Counted from the stretch's first letter, positions 1 through 8,726 are shown. The stretch is 64,000 bases of DNA from Phycisphaeraceae bacterium (GCA_040222855.1 JAVKCD010000025.1:558001-622000); one strand, 5' to 3'. The notes: a model not told the origin generated them from the sequence alone. Program-made: numbers and translations.

Positions 1-1
1 C

Positions 2-211
2 ATCGCCCTGATCCCGACCACCCTCGAAATCACCACGCTCGGCCAGGCTCGCGTCGGCGACGAGGTCAACCTCGAAGCCGACGCCCTGGTCAAAGCTATT
101 GTCCACACGATGGAGACCATGAAAAAGCAGGGCGGTGATAGCGAGGCGGTGACGATGGGGTTGCTAGCCCAAGCAGGCTTCTACAGAAGCCATAGCCCTA
201 GCAGTAACTAA
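2..211 (+). CDS. ribE: Riboflavin synthase, alpha subunit (C-terminal part)
   Basis: The open frame runs in from the left edge and stops at TAA 209-211. It reads IALIPTTLEITTLG then VGDEVNLEADALVKAIV, the usual end of the second lumazine-binding repeat of riboflavin synthase, which makes riboflavin from two 6,7-dimethyl-8-ribityllumazine molecules in the cytoplasm. About 69 codons are present, so roughly two thirds of the gene lies outside the window. The last 30 or so residues (MKKQGGDSEAVTMGLL and on) are a short variable tail. It is convergent with the next gene; the stops lie 12 bases apart. The assignment rests on the short C-terminal piece only. Confidence 0.8.
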   Translation: MALIPTTLEITTLGQARVGDEVNLEADALVKAIVHTMETMKKQGGDSEAVTMGLLAQAGFYRSHSPSSN

Positions 212-222
212 CTAGGGTTATC

Positions 223-2115
223 TCAAGCCTCCGGCCCCAACGCCTCATACTCCTCCACAGTCGCGCCCGCCAAGCAGGCCTCGATGATCTTGCGGCCGTG
301 CGGGTTCAGGTCCGATTCCTGCAGGAAGGGCGCGATCTGCTGATGGAAGAAACCGGTCAGGACCTCAGCACCCCGGTCATACCCCGCCTCGCCGACTTCC
401 GGCTGCTTCTCCACCCGCAGGAACCCCTCGGGGATCTCTGTTCCTTCAACCTGCATGCTCTTGAGCGAGTAACCCAGCAGTGCTAAGCGCGCAGCCAGCA
501 GCCGATCCTTCGGGAACACTGACGAACCACGCCTTGAGAGATATTCACGCACCACCCACTGAGGCGCAAAGCCGGTCTCCCAGCAGCCGATGTGCTGGTT
601 CGGGATCAGCACGAACAGCGTCTCCTCCGTCTTCATAAACTGATCCAGCAGCAGGTTGGCCTGATCGACGGCTCGACCGGTCGCGAAAGGCCAATAGCTG
701 CCCACACCCTCGCTGGTCATGCCCTCGGTATCAACAATCGACGGATTGGCATGACCTCGAGGGGCCACCAGCCGCCACAGCCACGCCAGCGCTGGCGGGA
801 GGATGTTGAGCATCCCCAGTACGCCATAGGTCGGCTTCTCAGCCGTGCAGGGGGGCGTCCGGACCCCGAAGCTTCTCACGTCCACCGTCACCGGGTCCAT
901 CACGATATTCGGATAATCCTTCCGCGGCATGATCACCCGTGGGTTGGGACAGGGCACGCCCGGCGAATCGTGGATTGGCTCCCAGATCAGCGCCGTGCTC
1001 TCGGGCTTGGCGTCAATGTTCATAAACAGCAGCGGAGAAGGGGGGTTGATCGTCATCGCTTCAAGATGCGGGTCTGTCCCGTACTTCGTGATGTGATTCA
1101 CCCTCAGAAACCAAGCGTCCTCGGCATCAAACAGCGTCAGTTTCTTGACCTCCGGCTTCTGGTAATCCGGATGACACAGTGCCATGTCATCAGTGACCGG
1201 GTTTAGCCGGCATCCGCGCGGCAAAACCAGATACTTGGAGTCACCCGTGACCGTGTTGGTCCCGAGCCGGATCTGCCCGTCTTCTTCACGGTGCATCTGC
1301 TCGAGCATCTCGCTCTTGCCGCCACCCGACGCCCCCTCGTGCATGATCGTGCAAGTGTTGTCGTAAGGCGTGACGACCTGAACCGTCGAGCAGTGCGCCG
1401 TCACCCAGCCCTCACCCTCACCCCGATTCAGCAGCACGCCGTAGATCCCCTTCTTCGCCGACGGACCCGGGTAGAGGTTGTAACTAAACAGCTCGTGAAG
1501 CGGCTCACGCCGGTTGTGCACGACGACCTGTCTCCCGCCAAAGTGCGTGTGCCGGAAGGGGGGTGCCACGTAGATGATCGCCTCGTGGAAGAAGTCCTCC
1601 CGGATCTGCTCGCGCGGAATAATCCCCTGGAGCATCGCCAGCCCAAGCCCGAAGAACGCCGCGTTCGCCGGACAGATCGCGACGGCCTCGGTCCCCTTGC
1701 CCGCGAGCCCCGCCTGAAAGAAAAAGTAGGCCAGGTCCTGGGTCTTGAGCCAGTCGAACGTCTGCTGACGCACATCTTCCCAAACCATGTCCGGGTACCG
1801 CTGTTCCCAGGTCCGCTTGCCGGTTGGCCGCTTATCGGCGATGACCATGCAGTCCGCATCGCGCCGACGCATATACGACTCGACGTAGTTGGCACTCACG
1901 CCGTTGCGTACCCGGCACACCTCCAGTTCCGGCACGAACCCGCGTCCCTCCACGTCGTAGCCCACCGTGAAAATACCACGCGCATCGACTTGATCTTTCG
2001 GGACCGCCAGCCGAACCAGCTCGTCGACACTCCCAACAAACGTGGCGGATTTCGCCTCACGAAGCACCGCCTCGGCCGATTGCGAGAGACTCACGGGCAA
2101 CTCGGTCACACTCAT
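223..2115 (-). CDS. PEPCK-like P-loop protein, probably DUF4914 family
   Basis: This 630-residue cytoplasmic protein has no signal peptide. Residues 261-269 (GASGGGKSE) form a Walker-A-like loop of the phosphoenolpyruvate carboxykinase kind, and the following stretch (LGTNTVTGDSKYLVLPRG) resembles the region after that loop. The length and overall look match the uncharacterised DUF4914 family, whose members are about 630 residues; this is from memory of the family. The reaction is not known; a nucleotide-dependent carboxykinase or kinase activity is inference. It stands alone: the neighbour upstream on the same strand ends 169 bases away and the left neighbour is convergent. Start ATG at 2115 follows a purine-rich stretch (AACGGAG). 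Not a canonical PEPCK, since the rest of the chain does not look like the ATP or GTP enzymes. Confidence 0.6.
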   Translation of the reverse strand: MSVTELPVSLSQSAEAVLREAKSATFVGSVDELVRLAVPKDQVDARGIFTVGYDVEGRGFVPELEVCRVRNGVSANYVESYMRRRDADCMVIADKRPTGKRTWEQRYPDMVWEDVRQQTFDWLKTQDLAYFFFQAGLAGKGTEAVAICPANAAFFGLGLAMLQGIIPREQIREDFFHEAIIYVAPPFRHTHFGGRQVVVHNRREPLHELFSYNLYPGPSAKKGIYGVLLNRGEGEGWVTAHCSTVQVVTPYDNTCTIMHEGASGGGKSEMLEQMHREEDGQIRLGTNTVTGDSKYLVLPRGCRLNPVTDDMALCHPDYQKPEVKKLTLFDAEDAWFLRVNHITKYGTDPHLEAMTINPPSPLLFMNIDAKPESTALIWEPIHDSPGVPCPNPRVIMPRKDYPNIVMDPVTVDVRSFGVRTPPCTAEKPTYGVLGMLNILPPALAWLWRLVAPRGHANPSIVDTEGMTSEGVGSYWPFATGRAVDQANLLLDQFMKTEETLFVLIPNQHIGCWETGFAPQWVVREYLSRRGSSVFPKDRLLAARLALLGYSLKSMQVEGTEIPEGFLRVEKQPEVGEAGYDRGAEVLTGFFHQQIAPFLQESDLNPHGRKIIEACLAGATVEEYEALGPEA

Positions 2116-2284
2116 TATTCAACTCCGTTTCTCTGTCTGGGTACGGCGTCCTGGCCACTGAACGCACCGAACCGCTACACCATAGCTCATCGCGAACCCT
2201 CGCCTCAACGCCTCACCGCGCACACAACAGCCGCAGCCCGGAGGTGTGCGAATTTCACAAAGAAACTGTTTTGATCCGTATAAC

Positions 2285-3478
2285 TCACGCAGCCAGACAC
2301 ACCACCGTCAGGTCATCCTGTTGATGCAGCGAGCCTGCGTGACTAGACAGTCTCTGCTCCAGCGACACCAGCGAGTTCTCCGCCGACTCTTTGCCCAGAT
2401 CATGGAACGCTTCGAGATATCGCGTGCTCGCCTCGCCCGCGACAGTGTCCGGGAAAGCCATCTCAAAACCATCGGAATAGATCAGCAAACGGTCGCCCGT
2501 ACCCAACTCGACCTCAGCGACCTCGAACTCGGGATCCGGAAACACGCCAAGCAACGGGCCATCGCACGCATCAATCGTCTCGGTCCGACCGTCCGCCCGG
2601 AGCACCAGCGGCAACGGGTGACCGGCCCGCGCTATCCGCGCCGTCCTGGTCTGCTTGTCGTAGACGCCAAACACCGCCGTCGCAAAACGCACCTGCTCAT
2701 CCTGGCGAGCCAGCAGCTCGTCATTGAGTCTCCGCAGCGCCTCCTCAGGCGGAACCGGCTCAGTCCGACCGGTGACCCGAGTCGGCAGCAGCGCGTGCTG
2801 CAACGCCTGGCGGATATACACCGTCAGCAGAGCCGCTGGAACACCATGCCCGACCGCATCAGCAACAAAGAACGCCAGATGCCGGTCATCAACTTCACGC
2901 GCATCATAGATATCCCCACTCACATACCCCGCCGGCCGCCAGAGCACATGGACATTCAAACCCTCACCACAAGGCAGCTCACGTGGCAGAAACTCTCGCT
3001 GCAACACCGCCGCCGACCGGAGTTCCTCATCAATCTTGTCAATCTGCTCGGCCAGCCCGACCTGCTCGCGCCCGATGCGCTCCACATCATCACTCAGCAG
3101 CCGGATCAGCGACGACTGGCTCATCAAACCCTGCAGCAACGCGATAGCACGGATCGGGTCCGTCGCTGGCGGACAGATCACCACCCCCGGCCTGTACACC
3201 CGTCCAAACCCGCGCCGCTCCGGCCAGCGTGTGAACATCGAGGGGATTGCCTCACGCTCGAGACGATCCAGCACCTCATAGGACAAAGGCCCCAGTGGCT
3301 CGTGCGACCGAAACCAGCAAGCCGCGGGGCGGTCCTGCTTCTCCAGCATCTCCGGGCCGATCAGCTTGACCTCCGGCCGATCGTTGACCGGCCAGCAACC
3401 TAGAAATCGTGTCAACTCCTGCTGAGCCGCCACCAGGTCCCCATCATCAACGATCAGCAGCGTCGCCGGTTCCGACAT
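2285..3478 (-). CDS. SpoIIE/RsbU-type PPM serine phosphatase
   Basis: The C-terminal half (about residues 175-397) is a SpoIIE-type protein phosphatase. Visible landmarks are SGDIYD, VADAVGHGVPAALL, ARAGHPLPLVL, IYSDGF and the terminal QQDDLTVV; the aspartates in these motifs bind the two metal ions. A charged helical linker (about 137-165, EQIDKIDEELRSAAVLQREFLP) of the kind that relays signals precedes it. The first 125 residues begin LLIVDD like a receiver domain but lack the rest of that fold, so the input module is unassigned. Proteins of this type dephosphorylate anti-sigma-factor antagonists or similar regulators. It lies 61 bases after the DUF192 gene on the same strand and may be co-transcribed with it. 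The partner protein is not in the window. Confidence 0.85.
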   Translation of the reverse strand: MSEPATLLIVDDGDLVAAQQELTRFLGCWPVNDRPEVKLIGPEMLEKQDRPAACWFRSHEPLGPLSYEVLDRLEREAIPSMFTRWPERRGFGRVYRPGVVICPPATDPIRAIALLQGLMSQSSLIRLLSDDVERIGREQVGLAEQIDKIDEELRSAAVLQREFLPRELPCGEGLNVHVLWRPAGYVSGDIYDAREVDDRHLAFFVADAVGHGVPAALLTVYIRQALQHALLPTRVTGRTEPVPPEEALRRLNDELLARQDEQVRFATAVFGVYDKQTRTARIARAGHPLPLVLRADGRTETIDACDGPLLGVFPDPEFEVAEVELGTGDRLLIYSDGFEMAFPDTVAGEASTRYLEAFHDLGKESAENSLVSLEQRLSSHAGSLHQQDDLTVVCLAA

Positions 3479-3539
3479 AGCCCAAGTCTCCCAACCGGAA
3501 CGACCGTCAAGGCCACCGGCTCCAGACTTGGCTATCGGA

Positions 3540-4046
3540 CTATCGAGCCATCGCCTTAAGCTGCTCTATTGGCAGCTCAATCACGTCCCCCTCTTCAATC
3601 GCCATGCCTTCGAGCAGCCCGCCTCGGATTTCAATAGCAAACTGAGCCGGCCACCGCGATCCATATCGCTTCAAGGCTAACTCCGGCCGGTCATAAGGCT
3701 CGACCTTCATCGCGTGCGTCTTCACCACGGTACCCCGACCATCCAGAAACAGGATGTCGATCGGCACCAGACACCGCCGCATCACGAACTCCCGCCTCGC
3801 CTCACTGGGAAACACAAACAACATCCCCCCGTCTTCCGCGATCTGCTCACGATCCGACAACCCCTGAAACCGCTGGTCCGCATCCGCCGCGACCTCCAGC
3901 CGAAACACCCGCCCATCCAGCGTGACCTCCTGATACTCCGCATCAGCGATCGCCTGCGCAATCTCCTCCTGCGTCTGCGGCTCCGGACCGCAGCCCATCA
4001 GCCCCACACTCACCGCCAAAATAATCAGCATCCATCGAGTAGCCAC
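3540..4046 (-). CDS. DUF192 lipoprotein
   Basis: The protein has a lipoprotein signal (hydrophobic run ILAVSVGLMGC with the lipobox Cys) and then a DUF192 domain: VTLDGRVFRLEVA, ADQRFQGLSDRE, GMLFVFP, RREFVMRRCLVPIDILFLD and an end reading GDVIELP. DUF192 proteins are small beta-barrels of uncertain function exported from the cytoplasm. I place the start at GTG 4046 because AGGAGG lies seven bases upstream of it; an in-frame ATG further upstream (4067) is poorly placed, and ATG 4031 is also possible. With the GTG start the gene overlaps the 3' end of gluQ by 22 bases, so it is probably translated from the same message. Its job in this context cannot be inferred. Confidence 0.85.
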   Translation of the reverse strand: MATRWMLIILAVSVGLMGCGPEPQTQEEIAQAIADAEYQEVTLDGRVFRLEVAADADQRFQGLSDREQIAEDGGMLFVFPSEARREFVMRRCLVPIDILFLDGRGTVVKTHAMKVEPYDRPELALKRYGSRWPAQFAIEIRGGLLEGMAIEEGDVIELPIEQLKAMAR

Positions 4047-5023
4047 GCCACATCCTCCTGGGTGCACGTTACCGCGCCCCTCGGCAGCCGGTCCAGCGCA
4101 AAACCGCCAGCAAACTCCTCCGCCGACATCACCTCCCGCTCATCAAGAAACCCAGACCACCACGCGACCAACCCAATCACCCGCTCCGCCGACACACCCC
4201 GCTCCCGAAAGAACGCCACTCGCGTATCCCCATGCCGCTTGGCTAGCCGCCGACCATCCTCACCCACCACCAACGGAACATGCACATAATCCGGCAGCCG
4301 ATCCTCCCAACCCAGAAACCGATACAGCCACCGCTGCCGAGCCGTCGCCTCAAGAAGATCATCCCCGCGCACCACATCCGTCACACCCTGCCGCGCGTCA
4401 TCCACCACCACCGCCAGTTGATACGCCGGCAGCCCCGCCTTGCTCGCCACCACAAAATCCCCGACAGCCGCCTGCACATCCACCCGCACCGATTCCGCGA
4501 ATCCATCCACGACCTCCACCTCCTCATCCGGGATCACCACCCGCCACGCCCACGCATCCTCCGAGAGCAACCCCCGATCCGCCGCCATCTCCGCCACCCG
4601 CGCCCACTCCGCATCGCTCCGCGGCCGATGAATCCCCGGATACCACACCTCATGATCCCCCCGATGCGGGGCCGACAACGATGCCTCGATCTCCTTCCGC
4701 GACGCCGGACACGGATAAATCAGCCGCTGCGCCAGCAGCCGATCCAGCGCCGCCTGGTACGGCCCAAGATCCGTCGCCTGATACACCGGCCCCTCATCCC
4801 AGTCCATCCCCAGCCACCGCAGGTCCTCGATCGCCCCCCGATCCGCCCCCGCCTTCACCCGCGGCCCGTCCAGGTCCTCCACCCGCAGCAGCACCCGCCA
4901 CCCGCTCCGCCGCGCCATCGCCCAGTTGATCAGAAAAGTCCGCGCATTGCCCAGATGCAAAGCCCCCGTCGGCGACGGGGCGAGTCGAGTCACACGCTGG
5001 GGGACACCTGCTTCCTGCATCAA
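4025..5023 (-). CDS. gluQ: Glutamyl-Q tRNA(Asp) synthetase
   Basis: This is a short glutamyl-tRNA-synthetase-like protein (332 residues) without an anticodon-binding domain, as in GluQ/YadB, which glutamylates queuosine in the anticodon of tRNA(Asp). The class I signature is APSPTGALHLGNARTF (HIGH region, about residues 15-30), and the KMSKS equivalent is RRLAKRHGD near residue 250. LRVEDLDGPR binds the amino acid. In YadB a zinc ion is held by CxC-x11-Y-x3-C; here the same place reads IYPCPASRKE with a single Cys (C105) and no partner cysteine, so the zinc site seems to be lost. Start ATG 5023 or the next codon. It is divergent from purN with only 17 bases between the starts. Confidence 0.85.
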   Translation of the reverse strand: MMQEAGVPQRVTRLAPSPTGALHLGNARTFLINWAMARRSGWRVLLRVEDLDGPRVKAGADRGAIEDLRWLGMDWDEGPVYQATDLGPYQAALDRLLAQRLIYPCPASRKEIEASLSAPHRGDHEVWYPGIHRPRSDAEWARVAEMAADRGLLSEDAWAWRVVIPDEEVEVVDGFAESVRVDVQAAVGDFVVASKAGLPAYQLAVVVDDARQGVTDVVRGDDLLEATARQRWLYRFLGWEDRLPDYVHVPLVVGEDGRRLAKRHGDTRVAFFRERGVSAERVIGLVAWWSGFLDEREVMSAEEFAGGFALDRLPRGAVTCTQEDVAWLLDGC

Positions 5024-5040
5024 AGCGGTATCGTAAGGCC

Positions 5041-5670
5041 ATGGCTGCTGCTGACCCGAAATCCCCCAAACTCGCCGTCCTCATCTCAGGCGGAGGACGC
5101 TCCCTCCAGAACCTCGCCGACCGCATCGCCGACGGCCGCCTCGACGCCTCCCTCGCCCTCGTCATCGCCTCGAACACCAAAGCCTTCGACGCCGCCCGGG
5201 CCCGCGACCTCCATGCCCAGGTTCCCATCCTCCAACTAAGAGGCAAGGACTACCCCGACCTCGGCACCTTCTCCGCCACCATCTTCCAGGCCTGCCGCGA
5301 ACACCACGCCGACCTCGTCGTCCTCGCCGGCTTCCTCAGCCTCCTCAAGATCGCCGACGACTTCCAAGGCCGCGTCCTCAACATCCACCCGTCCCTGCTC
5401 CCGTCCTTCGGCGGGCCCGGCATGTACGGCCACCACGTCCATACCGCCGTCCTCAAACACGGCTGCAAGGTCTCCGGCTGCACCGTTCACCTCGCCGACG
5501 ACCGCTACGACAACGGCCCCATCCTCATCCAGAAAACCAGCCCCGTCCTCCCCGACGACACCCCCAAGACCCTCGCCGCAAGAGTCTTCGAACAGGAATG
5601 CGAAGCCCTGCCCGAGGGCATCACAGCCGCATGGGACAGTGTCGTATCCTCTTCACAGAACAAGTCCTAA
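5041..5670 (+). CDS. purN: Phosphoribosylglycinamide formyltransferase
   Basis: The 209-residue protein matches PurN, which transfers a formyl group from 10-formyl-tetrahydrofolate to glycinamide ribonucleotide in purine synthesis. The N-terminal phosphate loop is AVLISGGGRSLQNLAD. The catalytic Asn-His pair is in NIHPSLLPSF, and the catalytic Asp in the block VHLADDRYDNGPILIQ. Its length is normal. The phosphate loop reads GGGRSLQNL rather than the enterobacterial GNGSNLQ, a variant within the family. The stop codon overlaps that of the following convergent gene. No clear Shine-Dalgarno precedes ATG 5041, and the promoter must lie in or near the 17 bases shared with gluQ or within gluQ itself. 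Confidence 0.93.
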   Translation: MAAADPKSPKLAVLISGGGRSLQNLADRIADGRLDASLALVIASNTKAFDAARARDLHAQVPILQLRGKDYPDLGTFSATIFQACREHHADLVVLAGFLSLLKIADDFQGRVLNIHPSLLPSFGGPGMYGHHVHTAVLKHGCKVSGCTVHLADDRYDNGPILIQKTSPVLPDDTPKTLAARVFEQECEALPEGITAAWDSVVSSSQNKS

Positions 5671-6206
5671 CGAGGGCGATTCGAATAATCGGCATCCAGC
5701 ACCTTCCGAAAGAAAGTTTCAAGCTCCCCGTGGTGATAGTCTGAGGCCACACGAACACGCAACAAGGGCAACCCAGCCGCTCGAAACGCCTCGTTCACAA
5801 ACTTATCCCGTTCCACACGCTTGCCCCGCGCATGCGATCGATCATCCAACTCGATCGCCGCCACCGGCCGATTACCTAGAGAGATCAGAAAGTCCACGTG
5901 CTTCGACGACACGCGATTGAACCAGTGCTGCCACCTCGGCGTCCCGGGCGGCACCAGTAGGACGTCCGCGATCCGCACCTTCCGATGAACCCGCAGATCG
6001 AACATCCCAGCAACGCGCTCCAGATGACGATCAAACCGTTCCTCAGCCTCGCTGAGAAAATCAGGACGCACGACATAAGGCGTCTCGCCAGCATCCTTCC
6101 GTTTCCTCGAAGCCTCAGACCCGCTCGCCTCCGGCACACCGAAGAGCAGCACCAAGAGCCACCGAATAAACGCCAGGATCACATTGCGGGGACGATTCTT
6201 GCTCAT
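5667..6206 (-). CDS. DUF2726 domain protein with N-terminal membrane helix
   Basis: A hydrophobic segment (about residues 8-24, VILAFIRWLLVLLFGV) is followed by a linker and a DUF2726 domain: LSEAEERFDRHLERV, KVRIADVLLV, HVDFLISLGNRPVAAIELDDRSH, ERDKFVNEAFRAAGLPLLRVRV. The pattern is nuclease-like (the E-x-D-D-x-S-H stretch and the R-D-x-x-x-N helix recall the PD-(D/E)XK/Vsr fold), but activity is unproven. The start is taken as ATG 6206; GTG 6212 is also in frame. It is convergent with purN and the two stop codons share three bases (5667-5670), so there is no room for a terminator between them. Confidence 0.75.
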   Translation of the reverse strand: MSKNRPRNVILAFIRWLLVLLFGVPEASGSEASRKRKDAGETPYVVRPDFLSEAEERFDRHLERVAGMFDLRVHRKVRIADVLLVPPGTPRWQHWFNRVSSKHVDFLISLGNRPVAAIELDDRSHARGKRVERDKFVNEAFRAAGLPLLRVRVASDYHHGELETFFRKVLDADYSNRPR

Positions 6207-6261
6207 GACCACAGCTTAGAATTAGAATCCTTTCTTGCCCCCCTTCCCCACCCCCAAATCC

Positions 6262-6290
6262 AAGGTCCGATAATGATAGTTATGTATAAT
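6262..6290 (+). promoter_or_regulatory. Possible promoter upstream of the O-methyltransferase gene
   Basis: A perfect TATAAT lies at 6285-6290, 82 bases before the start codon, in an unusually AT-rich island (about 6268-6310). The -35 position (AAGGTC at 6262-6267) matches poorly. The same island could also hold the minus-strand promoter for the DUF2726 gene. Confidence 0.35.
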
Positions 6291-6371
6291 TGATAGCAGA
6301 ATCATGCTAAAAGGGCGGTCCTAAACCTCGCAAACACCTACACTTACGCCCATATCCCTCAGGAGACCGCC

Positions 6372-7040
6372 ATGGCCAACAAAGGCCCCGACCTCACCCC
6401 CGCCATCCACGATTACCTCGACAACCTCTTCACCCCGCGACTCCCCGACCTCACCGAACTCAAAGCCGCCACCGCCGCAACCGACCAGCCGCAGATGATG
6501 ACCGAGCCTCTCCAGGCCCAGCTCCTCGTCTTTCTCATCCACACCCTCAACGCCACCCGCGTCCTCGAAGTCGGCGTCTTCACAGGCGTCTCCACCCTCT
6601 GCATGGCCAAAGCCCTCCCATCCGATGGCCGCATCACTGCCTGCGACCTCTCCGAAACCTACACCACCATCGCCCGCGACGCCTGGCAGAAACACCACGT
6701 CGCCGACCGCATCGACCTCCGCCTTGCACCCGCCGACACAACCCTCAACAAACTCCTCGAAGAAGGCCACGCCGACACCTACGACCTCGCCTACATCGAC
6801 GCCGACAAGGACCGCTACCCGACCTACTACGAACTCACCCTTCGCCTGCTCCGCCCAGGCGGGATCGTCGCCCTCGACAACATGCTCCGCTCCGGCCGCG
6901 TCGCCGACCCAGCCAACACCGACCCCTCCGTCGCCGCCATCCGCGACCTCAACGCCGCCATCGCCGCCGACAATCGCGTCGATATCACCTTTCTCCCAAT
7001 GTTCGACGGCGTCCTACTTGCTCGAAAACGACCCGTCTGA
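6372..7040 (+). CDS. SAM-dependent O-methyltransferase (Methyltransf_3 family)
   Basis: The 222-residue protein has the full class I fold of the caffeoyl-CoA/catechol O-methyltransferase group. Motif I is VLEVGVFTGVSTLCMA (about residues 58-73), then ACDLSE for the ribose-binding acid, YDLAYIDADKDRYPTYYE with the metal-binding Asp residues, and LLRPGGIVALDNMLRSGRV. The conserved N-terminal block (MMTEPLQAQLLVFLI) is also present. It probably methylates a hydroxyl of a small catechol-like molecule with a divalent cation; the substrate cannot be told. AGGAGA seven bases before ATG 6372 supports the start. It is convergent with the following minus-strand gene. Confidence 0.88.
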   Translation: MANKGPDLTPAIHDYLDNLFTPRLPDLTELKAATAATDQPQMMTEPLQAQLLVFLIHTLNATRVLEVGVFTGVSTLCMAKALPSDGRITACDLSETYTTIARDAWQKHHVADRIDLRLAPADTTLNKLLEEGHADTYDLAYIDADKDRYPTYYELTLRLLRPGGIVALDNMLRSGRVADPANTDPSVAAIRDLNAAIAADNRVDITFLPMFDGVLLARKRPV

Positions 7041-7059
7041 ACAAGTCCTCCTTGTGATA

Positions 7060-7635
7060 TCACGCCAGTGCTTTGGCAATCGTGGTCCTGAGCCTGGGCA
7101 CCAGCTTCTTCTCGAACCACGAGTTCTTCTTCAGCCAGATATTGTTTCTCGGCGAAGGATGCGGCAGCACCAATCGGTCTGGCAGCAACGCCTCATAATC
7201 CGCGACCGCTTCAGTGATCGCCCTGTAACGCCCGGATAAATACCGCTCCATCGCATATCTCCCGATCAGCAGCGTAAGTCGTAACTTCTTCATCCCCGAT
7301 AGCATCCCCGGGTGCCAAAGCGGCGCACACTCCTGCCTCGGAGCAAGGTCTCCTGACCCGCCCTTACCCGGGTAGCAAAACCCCATCGGCATCAGGGCTA
7401 CCTGCTTGGCCTCATAAAACACTTCATCCGTCACCCCCAGCCAGTCCCTCAGCCGCCTCCCACTCGCATCATCCCAGGGCACACCCGACTCATGAGCCAC
7501 CGCCCCGGGTGCCTGCCCAATGATCACCAGCCGGGACGCCGACGAGACCTGAAACAGCGGTCGCGGACCCTCAGGAAGGTACGTCGCACATTCCCTACAG
7601 GAGCGAGCCTCCTTGATGACCTGAGTCAACTTCAT
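7060..7635 (-). CDS. Uracil-DNA glycosylase superfamily protein
   Basis: The chain has the two landmarks of the uracil-DNA glycosylase superfamily: IIGQAPGAVAHESG (motif A, GQAPG like family 4/5) and LVLPHPSPRNNIWL (the HPSP motif). Between them lie WDDASGRRLRDWLG and LTLLIGRYAM. Only one N-terminal cysteine pair (SCRECA) is seen, not the four cysteines of the Fe-S type enzymes, so this is probably the compact iron-free subgroup. It would remove uracil or a related base in DNA repair, but substrate is inference. I choose ATG 7635; the frame extends 18 codons further, into sequence that looks non-coding. No strong ribosome binding site is seen. Confidence 0.8.
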   Translation of the reverse strand: MKLTQVIKEARSCRECATYLPEGPRPLFQVSSASRLVIIGQAPGAVAHESGVPWDDASGRRLRDWLGVTDEVFYEAKQVALMPMGFCYPGKGGSGDLAPRQECAPLWHPGMLSGMKKLRLTLLIGRYAMERYLSGRYRAITEAVADYEALLPDRLVLPHPSPRNNIWLKKNSWFEKKLVPRLRTTIAKALA

Positions 7636-7808
7636 ACCACCCAGCTTAAAAAACAACAATGAAATCTGCCATATAACGCCCCAATCCACCTATCTTGACA
7701 GCCCGAGACCTCAAAAAAAACACGAAACGCTATCGCCAGCCTGTTCGAGGAGTTATGCTGACATATTCTGCAAGCTCATCAACGACAGTCCACTAGGAGA
7801 AAGTAATC

Positions 7809-8690
7809 ATGTCAACCCGACGCACCCTCACCACCGCGCTCGCAGCGGCCACCACCCTGACCCTCGTCGCCAACGCCCCGGCAGCCCTGTTGCTGGAGTG
7901 GACCTTCGACGAAACCGGCGGACCCGCCATCAACTCCGGCAGCCTCGGTGCCGCTGGCGATGGAACCCTCGGTGCAACCACGACCCGCACCGCCAACACA
8001 CCCTCTGGCTCCGGCTTCGCCGCTGACCTTAGCGCACCCGGCTCGACCAGCACCGTCTCCGCTGGCGACCTCGACATCATCGACGGCCTCACCACCTTCA
8101 CACTCTCCACCTGGATCAACATCCAGGACCTCAACTCAGCCCAGGGCGGCTCCGGCAATGTCCGCCTCATCTCCGAGCAAGGCGGCGGAACCTTCCCCGG
8201 CCCGTCATGGAACCTCAACAACCCTAACGCTGGCGTCCGCGCCGCTGACAACGTCCGCACCGCGCTCTTCGTCGGCGGAGACTCTGCCTTCGGCGCTGGC
8301 TTCCAGGACCTTGTTGACATCGACGCCGAAGACAAATGGGTCTTCCTCGCCGTCACCGCCAACACCTCGGGCGCGAATCCCGTCATGGTCTTCTACGTCG
8401 GCGGGCAGAACACACCCCTTGTCGTCGCCGGTTCGACTCTGCTCCCCAACCTCGGCCCCGTCGCCTCAGACGGCGCAGCCGCCACCGAGTTTGGCATCGG
8501 CTTCACCTCCGCAGCCCCTACCGCCGACGTCTCGCTTAACGGCTATCAGGACAACGTCCGCGTCTGGGACGAAGTCCTCTCCCGCCAGGCCCTCGAAGAC
8601 ATCCGCATCGCCGACGGCGGCGGAATCCCCGAGCCCGCTTCCCTAAGCCTCCTGGCCCTCGGCGGACTCACCCTCCTCCGTCGCCGCTAA
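7809..8690 (+). CDS. LamG-like PEP-CTERM secreted protein
   Basis: A signal peptide (TTALAAATTLTLVANAPAALL, about residues 7-28) is followed by a concanavalin/LamG-like domain: LLEWTFDETGGPAINSG, FTLSTWINIQD, DKWVFLAVTANT, MVFYVGG and LNGYQDNVRVWDEVLS are the typical strands. The C-terminus is a PEP-CTERM tail: IPEPASLSLLALGGLTLL then RRR. Proteins with this tail are exported by Sec and then cut and anchored by an exosortase. The domain may bind carbohydrate. AGGAGA lies before ATG 7809, and a strong hairpin terminator follows the stop. Flanked by unrelated genes, so it is its own transcription unit. Confidence 0.87.
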   Translation: MSTRRTLTTALAAATTLTLVANAPAALLLEWTFDETGGPAINSGSLGAAGDGTLGATTTRTANTPSGSGFAADLSAPGSTSTVSAGDLDIIDGLTTFTLSTWINIQDLNSAQGGSGNVRLISEQGGGTFPGPSWNLNNPNAGVRAADNVRTALFVGGDSAFGAGFQDLVDIDAEDKWVFLAVTANTSGANPVMVFYVGGQNTPLVVAGSTLLPNLGPVASDGAAATEFGIGFTSAAPTADVSLNGYQDNVRVWDEVLSRQALEDIRIADGGGIPEPASLSLLALGGLTLLRRR

Positions 8691-8726
8691 GCCACCGCAA
8701 TACGTCCGATAACCTATCGATCTCCG

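Noticed and set aside
592-1206. Plus-strand frames of up to 327 codons opposite the PEPCK-like gene (592-1206, 1291-2274)
   Set aside because: They are rich in Arg and Pro in the manner of antisense shadows in high-GC DNA and cover a clear gene on the other strand.
2246-3403. A 385-codon plus-strand frame opposite the SpoIIE-type phosphatase
   Set aside because: It is the antisense shadow of a well-supported gene and shows no domain.
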